This document shows, in pieces, positions 1-5,937 of a stretch of DNA of 5,937 bases (position 1 is its first letter; every line of letters starts with the position of its first letter). Under the pieces are notes generated by a model. The model saw nothing but the letters and a program-made list of their open reading frames with translations, did no database searches and was not told the DNA's origin. The DNA lies in NCBI GenBank assembly GCA_019232645.1, contig JAFANO010000378.1:1-5937 (forward strand), read 5' to 3'. This DNA is from Planctomycetaceae bacterium. Its GTDB lineage: Bacteria; Planctomycetota; Planctomycetia; Isosphaerales; Isosphaeraceae. Made by a program: the position numbers and the translations under genes.

Positions 1-847
1 TGCTCAATCGAGGGCGCGCGCTCAGGACGTCATAGCCCCGCGCCTCGATCCGCTCGAGGATCGCCAGGCCGCCGCGCGGGAACAGGTCCACGTCGACGGC
101 CAGGGCGCGCGGCAGACGCGGCACCAGGGTGCGGCCCCGACGGAACAGCTCTCGAGTCCGCTCGACCTCGAACTTCAGCAGGGAGGCGAACGCCGGGGTG
201 AAGCGTCGGGCGTGGAGGTCGGCGTCGGGGTAGCCGAAGCGCTCGCGGTCCTCGCGGGGCAGGTAGACGCGGCCGATCGCCAGGTCTCGGGCCACGTCCT
301 GCCAGAAATTGGCCAGTTGCAGCCCGGTGCAAGTGGCGTCGGCCAGGCGAGCGTTCTCGGCGTCGAAGGCGCGGGCCAGGTAGAGGATCAGGTGGCCCAC
401 CGGGTTCGCCGACCTCGCGCAGTAATCGAGCAGTTGCGCGAAGGTCGCATACTCGGCGACCTCCTGGTCCTGCTCGAACGCCGAGATCAGCGCCTCGAAT
501 GGAGTGATCGGGATGGCGAACTCGGCCACGGTCTCGGCCAATGCGACCATCACGGGGTGACGGACGCGCCCCTCGTAGAGTGCCCGGAGTTCGCCGCGCC
601 ACCAGGCGAGCAGCTCGCGCGAACGGGCCGAGTCGTCAACCTCGTCGCCGAGGTCGTCCGACCAGCGGCAGAACGCGTAGATGCTCCGGAACGCCGGCCG
701 GAGAGGCCGAGGCGTCAGCCAGGTCACGACGCTGAAGTTCTCGTAGTGCGACGCCGTCAGGCGGCCGCAGTAGGCACGCGCCTGGTCGAGCGTCATGGCG
801 TACGAGGCATCAGGACCGTACCGGCGGAGATCATCCGAAAACGGCAT
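1..847 (-). CDS. hpnC: Squalene synthase HpnC (hydroxysqualene-forming), 3' end cut by window
   Basis: The frame reads 282 residues and leaves the left edge without a stop, so an estimated 10-25 C-terminal residues are missing (family about 280-300). It is a trans-isoprenyl diphosphate synthase of the squalene/phytoene synthase fold. The first aspartate-rich motif, in FCRWSDDLGDE (residues 59-69), and the second, NFWQDVARD (180-188), are both intact. The stretch IGRVYLPREDRERFGYPDADL (191-211) is very characteristic of HpnC. In the established HpnCDE route, HpnD makes presqualene diphosphate from farnesyl diphosphate, HpnC converts it to hydroxysqualene and HpnE reduces that to squalene. The ATG at 847-845 is chosen because AGGGA lies 8 nt upstream. 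Reading leftward, hpnD and hpnE would be the expected downstream genes, but they are outside the window. HpnD is the main alternative; the motifs around residues 59-69 and 180-211 favour HpnC. Confidence 0.9.
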   Translation of the reverse strand, partial: MPFSDDLRRYGPDASYAMTLDQARAYCGRLTASHYENFSVVTWLTPRPLRPAFRSIYAFCRWSDDLGDEVDDSARSRELLAWWRGELRALYEGRVRHPVMVALAETVAEFAIPITPFEALISAFEQDQEVAEYATFAQLLDYCARSANPVGHLILYLARAFDAENARLADATCTGLQLANFWQDVARDLAIGRVYLPREDRERFGYPDADLHARRFTPAFASLLKFEVERTRELFRRGRTLVPRLPRALAVDVDLFPRGGLAILERIEARGYDVLSARPRLS

Positions 848-855
848 GCCGAGAT

Positions 856-860
856 TCCCT
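856..860 (-). promoter_or_regulatory. Ribosome binding site of hpnC
   Basis: On the minus strand the sequence AGGGA lies 8 nt before the ATG at 847-845. It supports this start over ATG codons inside the gene, such as the one at residue 18, which lies within conserved sequence. Confidence 0.55.
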
Positions 861-951
861 GGCGCGAGCGGGCTGGACCTGGAAGATGCATCTCGAGGGT
901 TCATGCCCGGACTGCCAACCGAGGCTCACGAACTCCCCAGGAGGCGTCTCT

Positions 952-982
952 GTCGGCCCGATTCTAGCGGTATCGGGCCGAC
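952..982. repeat. 11-bp perfect inverted repeat in the hpnC leader region
   Basis: GTCGGCCCGAT at 952-962 is the exact reverse complement of ATCGGGCCGAC at 972-982, separated by 9 nt. It lies 105 bp upstream of the hpnC start. As RNA it would form a very stable hairpin on either strand, but no T-tract follows on either side, so it is not a standard intrinsic terminator. It could be an operator dyad, a leader hairpin or a relic. It shares the core GCCCGA...TCGGGC with the repeat at 1244-1269. Confidence 0.75.
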
Positions 983-1243
983 CTCGCCAGACAACTGGGC
1001 GGTCGACCGGCCCCGGCTCGCCAGGCACAATCGGTCGCGACTCGGACGAGACCCCGCACGAACGACACACGGGGTTCGCCACCATGTCGCCGATCACGAT
1101 GAGTGAGAAGATTGAACCGACACCGATATCATGACCGCCGACCCAGTCGGCTGCAAAACCTGCTGATCTCCACGTCACCTGGGATACCGATGTCCACTCC
1201 CACAAAATTCGTGAGGGCTAGTACAATCCTGGTGAGGGAGTGA

Positions 1244-1269
1244 CGCCCGAGGCATCGGAACCTCGGGCG
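1244..1269. repeat. 9-bp perfect inverted repeat in the leader of the fusion gene
   Basis: CGCCCGAGG at 1244-1252 is the exact reverse complement of CCTCGGGCG at 1261-1269, with an 8-nt loop (CATCGGAA). It lies about 155 bp before the ATG of the AmmeMemoRadiSam gene. A weaker hairpin (AGACC at 1302-1306 with GGTCT at 1316-1320) follows it. No T-tract is present. A leader-RNA structure or a protein-binding dyad is possible; the function is not known. Confidence 0.7.
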
Positions 1270-1408
1270 GCGGGGCCTTAGCTTCGAGGCCTCCCGGCGA
1301 CAGACCTGGCACCAGGGTCTCGACACGATCCCGATGATCCCACCGTCCGGGACGCTCCTCTCCTCCCCATCTCCCCCGGCACCGATCCCGCGGGCGACCA
1401 GATCCCGC

Positions 1409-1413
1409 GGAGG
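1409..1413 (+). promoter_or_regulatory. Ribosome binding site of the AmmeMemoRadiSam fusion gene
   Basis: GGAGG, within GCGGAGGT, lies 9 nt before the ATG at 1423 and is a near-ideal Shine-Dalgarno sequence. It fixes this start. The protein then begins about 34 residues before the first cysteine motif, as expected for this enzyme family. The site overlaps the second copy of a 10-bp direct repeat (GATCCCGCGG at 1384-1393 and 1401-1410). Confidence 0.8.
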
Positions 1414-1422
1414 TTAATCCAT

Positions 1423-4400
1423 ATGTCACGAGTGGTTACAACACCCCCGGCGAACGGCTTGCGGGCCGACGGGACGCTTTCGGGTGGCTGGTGGCACGAC
1501 GATCCCGCGACCGGGCGGATCGTCTGCGACCTTTGCCCCCGCGCGTGCAGCCTCAAGCCGGGCGATCGGGGCTTCTGCTTCGTCCGCCAGAACCTCGACA
1601 ACGAGATCGTGCTGACGACCTACGGGAGGAGCACCGGGTTCTGCATCGATCCGATCGAGAAGAAGCCGCTGAATCATTTTTACCCCGGCACCAGCGTCCT
1701 GTCGTTCGGCACGGCCGGCTGCAATCTGGGCTGCAAGTTCTGCCAGAACTGGGATATCTCGAAGTCGCGCGAGATCGAGCGGCTGAGCGAGGTCGCGACC
1801 CCCGAGGCGATCGCCGAGGCCGCCCGGAGGCACGGCTGCCGGAGCGTCGCCTTCACGTACAACGACCCGGTCATCTGGGCCGAGTACGCGATCGAGACCG
1901 CCCGGGCCTGCCGCGCGGCGGGGATCCATTCGGTCGCCGTCACGGCGGGCTACATCACGCCCGCGGCGCGGGGGCCGTTCTACCAGGTGATGGACGCGGC
2001 CAACGTCGACCTCAAGGGGTTCACCGAGGAGTTCTACCGGCACATCACCTACTCGCACCTGCAACCGGTGCTCGACACGCTCGAATGGCTCAAGAAGGAG
2101 ACGGACGTCTGGTTCGAGATCACCAACCTGGTGATCCCGCAGGCCAACGACGCGATGGACGACATCCGCCGGATGTGCCAGTGGATCCTCGAGCACTGCG
2201 GCGACCAGGTGCCGCTGCACTTCACGGCGTTCCACCCCGACTTCCGGATGCTGGATCGGCCGCGTACCCCGCACGAGACGCTTCTCCGGGCGCATGAGGT
2301 GGCCCGCCGCGAGGGCCTGAAATTCGTCTACACGGGCAATGTCAACGACGCGGCCCACCAGAGCACGTACTGCCCGCATTGCGGGACCCTGGTGATCGAG
2401 CGCGATTGGTACACCCTCGGGGTGTACCACCTGCGGGGGGACCGCTGCGGCTCCTGCGGCGGCCACATCCCCGGCCACTTCGACGAACGGCCGGGGACCT
2501 GGGGCCGCAAGCGCGTCCCCGTCGAGATCGCGCGGGCCGCGCCCGGGCCTCAGGTCGTCCCCCTCAACCTCCCGAGTCACGCGATGAAGCCCACGACCGG
2601 ATCTGCCGAGCCCGCCACTCCGGCACCGGCGCGCGACGCCCTGCTGTCCCGACTCACCCCCGAGCAGCACGCACCGATCCTCTCGGCGGCCGCCGAGTTC
2701 GTGGCGGCCGCGATCCAGGGCCGGTCCGCGTCCTTGCCCGACCCCGCTCTGGCCGGCGGCGCGACGATCCCGGTGACGGGGGCGTACGTCACCCTGAAGC
2801 GCCAAGGACACCTTCGCGCCTGCTGCGGCTTCCTGGGCGAGTCTCCGGAGCTGATCGAGGCCCTGTTCCATGCCTGCCTGCGCACGGCGACGGAGGACCA
2901 TCGCCTCCCGCCCCTCTCGGCGACGGAGCTGCCGCATCTCGACCTGAGCGTGAACCTCCTGTTCAACTTGAAGCCGGTCCAGGCGCGCGGCCGCGACCGG
3001 GTCGAGGCCGTGCAGGTCGGGCGACACGGCCTCCGGATCCACCGCGGCGACGCGTCCGGCCTGCTGCTACCGGGCGTCGCCGTCGAGCACGGCTGGGATT
3101 CCGAGTCCTTCCTCCGCCATGTCTGCCACAAGGCGGGGCTGCCCACCACGGCCTGGGTGGATGATGCGACGGGCCTGTTCACCTTCGAGAGCGTCGAGTT
3201 CGGCGGCCCGTACGATGCGACGGTCCTCGGGCCCAACGGCGCCCGGACGGACGGCCTCCTCGCGCCCAGGGAGTTCCGGCAACTGACGTCCCACGCGCGG
3301 GACAACCTGCTGGCGCTGGCGTCGGGCCTGACCCCGATCTATTACGTCCCCGGCATCCCGGACGGCAACCACGCGGGCCTGATGCTCACCGTGGACGGGC
3401 CGGACGGCGACGAACCGAGGCACTACCTCCAGCTCTCGCTCCGCCCAGGGGTCCCGCTCCAGGCGACACTCTTCCGGCTTTGCGAGCACGCCGCGCAGGT
3501 GCTGCGCCAGGCGCCCGCCGGGCCGAGGGCGATCCGGGTCGGGCTGACGATCCTCGCCGCTCCGGCCATGCAAGGCACGTTCCACGATCCCGACCTGCGC
3601 GGGCTCGACCCGGCGCAACGGGCCCTCCTGGCGATGGAGCACGACAAGAGCGCCATGATCTTCGCGCCGACGAGCTCCCCGGAGGACCTGCTCGAGGCCA
3701 TGCGGGGCCAGATCCGGCCGCTGAACCCGGAGGGCGTCGGTCTCATCAGCCTGGCGGCGCAATCGACGGAGTCCGAGTTCGTCTTCCGCTCGGTCCCGAG
3801 CCCCGTGACGCTCGACGGCACGCGTCCCCCGGCCATGGCGGGTCGGTTCTACCCGGACGACCCGGCCGACCTCGCGCGGATGGTCGACGGGCTGCTCGCC
3901 GCGAGCGAGCGCCGGCCGGAGCCGTGGCCGGCGGCCATGGTGCCGCACGCGGGCCTGATCTATTCGGGCAAGCTGGCGGCTGCGGTGTTCCATCGGCTCG
4001 AGATCCCCGAGCAGGTGATCGTCATCGGGCCGAAGCACACCCGGCTGGGGGTCGATTGGGCCGTGGCGCCGCACGAGACGTGGTCGATCCCCGGCGCGAC
4101 GATCCCCTCCGACCCGGCCCTGGCGCGGGCCCTGGCGGCGGCGATCCCCGGCCTCCAGCTCGACGCCGCCGCGCACCGGCAAGAGCACGCCATCGAGGTC
4201 GAGCTGCCATTCCTGGCGCGGCTCGCCCCGAGGACTCGCGTCGTCGGCATGGTCGTCGGCGGGGGCAACTGGGAACGCTGCCGGCTCTTCGCGCACGGCT
4301 TGGCGGAGGTCGTCCGGGGCCTCCCGAGCCGCCCCCTGCTGGTCATCTCCAGCGACATGAACCACTTCGCCACAGACCGGGAGAACCGCCAGCTCGACGA

Positions 4401-4626
4401 GATCGCCCTGCGGGCGATGGGGCGCCTCGACCCGGCCCACCTCCTGGCCACGGTGAACGAGCACAACATCAGCATGTGCGGCGTGCTCCCGGCCGTGATC
4501 GTCATGGAGTGCCTCCGGCTCCTCGGCGGTCTGCAAGGCTTCGAGCGCGTCGGCTACGCCACCAGCGCCGACGTCAGCGGCGACACCAGCCGGGTCGTCG
4601 GCTACGCCGGTGTCTTGCTCAAGTGA
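1423..4626 (+). CDS. AmmeMemoRadiSam fusion protein: radical SAM (AmrS) - AMMECR1 (AmrA) - degenerate AMMECR1-like - Memo (AmrB)
   Basis: A single 1067-residue chain contains all three AmmeMemoRadiSam components, which are normally separate proteins. Residues about 30-360 are the radical SAM enzyme. It has an N-terminal cysteine set (C35, C38, C42, C52), the 4Fe-4S site CNLGCKFC (C100, C104, C107), the family pattern TAFHPDFRM (268-276), YTGNV (303-307), and a C-terminal zinc-ribbon-like set (C317, C320, C342, C345). A Pro/Ala-rich linker (about 365-405) follows. Residues about 408-597 are AMMECR1, with GAYVTL then LRACCG in place of the usual LRGCIG (C467 keeps the conserved cysteine). Residues about 604-793 look like a diverged second AMMECR1 fold without that motif. 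Residues about 800-1067 are Memo, a LigB-dioxygenase homologue. They begin [11 protein letters not shown] and keep H842, H872 and C1019, which correspond to the human MEMO1 metal ligands H49, H81 and C244, plus SSDMNH (976-981). No signal peptide or membrane segment is seen, so the protein is probably cytosolic. The reaction of the system is not established. Family assignments are confident; the second AMMECR1 copy is inference. Confidence 0.93.
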   Translation: MSRVVTTPPANGLRADGTLSGGWWHDDPATGRIVCDLCPRACSLKPGDRGFCFVRQNLDNEIVLTTYGRSTGFCIDPIEKKPLNHFYPGTSVLSFGTAGCNLGCKFCQNWDISKSREIERLSEVATPEAIAEAARRHGCRSVAFTYNDPVIWAEYAIETARACRAAGIHSVAVTAGYITPAARGPFYQVMDAANVDLKGFTEEFYRHITYSHLQPVLDTLEWLKKETDVWFEITNLVIPQANDAMDDIRRMCQWILEHCGDQVPLHFTAFHPDFRMLDRPRTPHETLLRAHEVARREGLKFVYTGNVNDAAHQSTYCPHCGTLVIERDWYTLGVYHLRGDRCGSCGGHIPGHFDERPGTWGRKRVPVEIARAAPGPQVVPLNLPSHAMKPTTGSAEPATPAPARDALLSRLTPEQHAPILSAAAEFVAAAIQGRSASLPDPALAGGATIPVTGAYVTLKRQGHLRACCGFLGESPELIEALFHACLRTATEDHRLPPLSATELPHLDLSVNLLFNLKPVQARGRDRVEAVQVGRHGLRIHRGDASGLLLPGVAVEHGWDSESFLRHVCHKAGLPTTAWVDDATGLFTFESVEFGGPYDATVLGPNGARTDGLLAPREFRQLTSHARDNLLALASGLTPIYYVPGIPDGNHAGLMLTVDGPDGDEPRHYLQLSLRPGVPLQATLFRLCEHAAQVLRQAPAGPRAIRVGLTILAAPAMQGTFHDPDLRGLDPAQRALLAMEHDKSAMIFAPTSSPEDLLEAMRGQIRPLNPEGVGLISLAAQSTESEFVFRSVPSPVTLDGTRPPAMAGRFYPDDPADLARMVDGLLAASERRPEPWPAAMVPHAGLIYSGKLAAAVFHRLEIPEQVIVIGPKHTRLGVDWAVAPHETWSIPGATIPSDPALARALAAAIPGLQLDAAAHRQEHAIEVELPFLARLAPRTRVVGMVVGGGNWERCRLFAHGLAEVVRGLPSRPLLVISSDMNHFATDRENRQLDEIALRAMGRLDPAHLLATVNEHNISMCGVLPAVIVMECLRLLGGLQGFERVGYATSADVSGDTSRVVGYAGVLLK

Positions 4627-4679
4627 CTTTCAGATCGAGGAGTTCGCCGGTCGAAAGAGCGGGACCCGTGAACGACAAC

Positions 4680-4684
4680 GGAGG
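4680..4684 (+). promoter_or_regulatory. Ribosome binding site of the yjbQ-like gene
   Basis: GGAGG lies 7 nt before the ATG at 4692. It decides the start: an in-frame GTG at 4668 would add eight residues but has no Shine-Dalgarno sequence, and the GGAGG itself lies downstream of that codon. Confidence 0.75.
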
Positions 4685-4691
4685 CCGAAGG

Positions 4692-5114
<423 letters not shown>

Positions 5115-5139
5115 ACCGACCCGGTCCCATACGGTGCGG

Positions 5140-5937
5140 TCAGGGCTGGAGGACCAGCGCGATCGCCGACGACGTGGCGCGGCCGGAGACCTCGTCCTTC
5201 TGGGTCAGGTTAAGCTCGTAGGAGCCGGGGGACAACTGGGTGGGCAAGGTGATCGGACAGGCCACGTAATAGTCGCGGCGACGACGGCGGCTGACTTCGG
5301 AAGCGGATACCGAATGCTCCCAGACCGGTTTCCCTCCTTTGGTCGGGACGATCTCGACCCGGGACGACAGCCGCGACCGGAATGTCTCGCCGTTCCGTTC
5401 GTAGCGCACACCCGAGAGCTCGCAATAGACGATCAGGGATTGGCCGGCCCTGCAGGTCGCCGCGTCGAGTGCATCGAAATCTCCGAAGCCATGGACCGCG
5501 CGGCAGAGGTGGAGGTCGGCGATCTCCAGCGGGGCCTGCTCCTCGAGCGCCTCGATCGCGCGGTGGATCTCCGTCGCGCGCGTCCGGTCCTCGGACGGAT
5601 CGGGGCCGGAGGTCGCGGCAAGTGCCCGGAGAACAGTCCCCCAGAGGGGCGAGTTCCCTGCCTCGGGGTCGGCGATCCAGTCGAGCAGTCGCGCCTGCAG
5701 CGCCGCGAGTTCGGGCGACCCGATGGCCCGCTCGTGAGCCATCGCCCGGAGCCGCTCCAGGTCCTGGCGCCAGAGGTCGCTCGGCGTGACGACCTTCGCG
5801 GGCCGCTCGGGGTCGATCGGCCGGGGCGCGGCCGGAGTCTCCTTCCGGTCCTTGACGGCCAGATCGGCGAGGGCGGACGGCTTGACCTTCGGTTCGGCGA
5901 TGGAAGCGGCGGGGGTCATGTGCGAAGGTTCGGGCAC
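5140..5937 (-). CDS. Hypothetical protein, helical middle and C-terminal beta-sandwich-like domain; open at right edge
   Basis: The frame ends at TGA 5142-5140 and is open to the right edge. The first visible possible starts are a GTG at 5937-5935 and an ATG at 5919-5917, and it may begin outside the window, so at least 260 residues are seen. Counting from the GTG, residues about 8-50 are a Pro/Ala/Lys-rich low-complexity stretch. Residues 52-135 look mostly helical (ELAALQARLLDWIADPE and ATEIHRAIEALEEQ). Residues about 140-265 alternate short hydrophobic strands and turns (LIVYCELSGV, SRVEIVPTKGGKPVWEH, DYYVACPITLP, SPGSYELNLTQKD), as in an Ig-like beta-sandwich, with a basic SRRRRRD run at 216-222. 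Proteins with this two-part plan and a GFGDF...RAGQ...VYCEL pattern are, as far as I recall, common hypothetical proteins in planctomycetes. No signal peptide can be judged because the N-terminus is uncertain. It is convergent with the yjbQ-like gene, 25 bp apart. The function is unknown. Confidence 0.8.
   Translation of the reverse strand: MPEPSHMTPAASIAEPKVKPSALADLAVKDRKETPAAPRPIDPERPAKVVTPSDLWRQDLERLRAMAHERAIGSPELAALQARLLDWIADPEAGNSPLWGTVLRALAATSGPDPSEDRTRATEIHRAIEALEEQAPLEIADLHLCRAVHGFGDFDALDAATCRAGQSLIVYCELSGVRYERNGETFRSRLSSRVEIVPTKGGKPVWEHSVSASEVSRRRRRDYYVACPITLPTQLSPGSYELNLTQKDEVSGRATSSAIALVLQP

Larger units (their letters stand above)
848..1422. other. Divergent non-coding intergenic region, 575 bp
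   Basis: No convincing gene is present between the divergent starts of hpnC and the AmmeMemoRadiSam fusion. Short open frames exist on both strands, but they lack the strong G/C preference at third codon positions seen in the flanking genes and show no recognisable motifs. The region must carry promoters for both directions. The only relatively AT-rich patch is near 1200-1230, with a TACAAT hexamer at 1222-1227 but no good -35 partner. It contains two long perfect inverted repeats (952-982 and 1244-1269), a weaker one (6-bp arms 1051-1056 and 1070-1075), and a CGGTCGACCG palindrome at 1000-1009. I see no tRNA, known riboswitch or mobile-element end. Confidence 0.7.

Noticed and set aside
212..967. 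Long plus-strand open frame opposite hpnC
   Set aside because: It lies antisense to a gene with clear squalene synthase motifs; its translation is Arg/Val/Glu-rich with no motifs, as expected for a mirror frame in GC-rich DNA.
1112..1132. Promoter made of TTGAAC (1112-1117) and TATCAT (1127-1132)
   Set aside because: The spacer is only 9 bp, far too short for a sigma-70-type promoter.
831..1205. Possible 124-residue minus-strand gene upstream of hpnC
   Set aside because: Many codons end in A or T, unlike the neighbouring genes; there is no good ribosome site or recognisable motif, and it overlaps the hpnC start.
2584..2586. Internal ATG (Met388) as a separate start for the AMMECR1 part
   Set aside because: No Shine-Dalgarno sequence precedes it and the frame is continuous through the linker. 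It may be a relic of the ancestral AmrA start, but a true fusion is the better reading.
1426..3042. 538-codon minus-strand open frame opposite the fusion gene
   Set aside because: It is a mirror frame of the radical SAM and AMMECR1 coding region, with low-complexity Arg/Gly/Asp-rich composition and no domain signature.
3067..4536. 489-codon minus-strand open frame opposite the Memo half
   Set aside because: Same cause: third-position GC bias of the real gene removes stop codons on the other strand.
4668..4670. GTG as an earlier start of the yjbQ-like gene
   Set aside because: It is in frame, but has no ribosome site upstream; the GGAGG at 4680-4684 clearly serves the ATG at 4692.
5115..5140. 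Bidirectional terminator between the convergent genes
   Set aside because: Only an imperfect stem can be drawn (ACCG-A-CC with GG-T-CGGT, one bulge, 11-nt loop) and there is no T-tract on either strand.

Overview
The window is very GC-rich (clearly well above 60%) and holds four protein-coding genes, two of them cut by the window edges. The gene content (HpnC-type squalene synthase, an AmmeMemoRadiSam cluster, and a hypothetical protein that resembles planctomycete-restricted families from memory) and the strong GC bias at third codon positions suggest a high-GC planctomycete, perhaps of the Isosphaeraceae type. That assignment is inference; nothing in the window, such as an rRNA, proves it.

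Layout. 1-847 (minus): hpnC, a head-to-head prenyl synthase of the squalene/hopanoid/C30-carotenoid pathway, missing only its C-terminal end at the left edge. 848-1422: a non-coding divergent intergenic region of 575 bp with two strong perfect inverted repeats (952-982 and 1244-1269) that share the same core half-sites. 1423-4626 (plus): one uninterrupted 1067-codon reading frame that joins all three components of the AmmeMemoRadiSam system. A radical SAM enzyme (AmrS) is followed by an AMMECR1 domain (AmrA), a roughly 190-residue segment that I read as a second, degenerate AMMECR1-like copy, and a C-terminal Memo domain (AmrB). 4692-5114 (plus): a YjbQ/UPF0047 protein, 65 bp downstream and probably cotranscribed. 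5140-5937 (minus): a convergent hypothetical protein with a predicted C-terminal beta-sandwich, open at the right edge.

How they fit together. The fusion gene is the centre of interest. In most genomes the three AmmeMemoRadiSam proteins are separate neighbours of unknown joint function. Their fusion in one chain argues that they act in fixed 1:1:1 proportion, probably on one substrate or in one maturation reaction. The cysteine set of the radical SAM part and the Memo metal-ligand residues are intact, so the protein looks active. Only the extra AMMECR1-like copy has lost its signature motif. YjbQ is a small metal-site protein of the secondary thiamine-phosphate synthase family and is the best candidate functional partner. 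hpnC is divergent and probably unrelated in function, though it shares the intergenic regulatory region.
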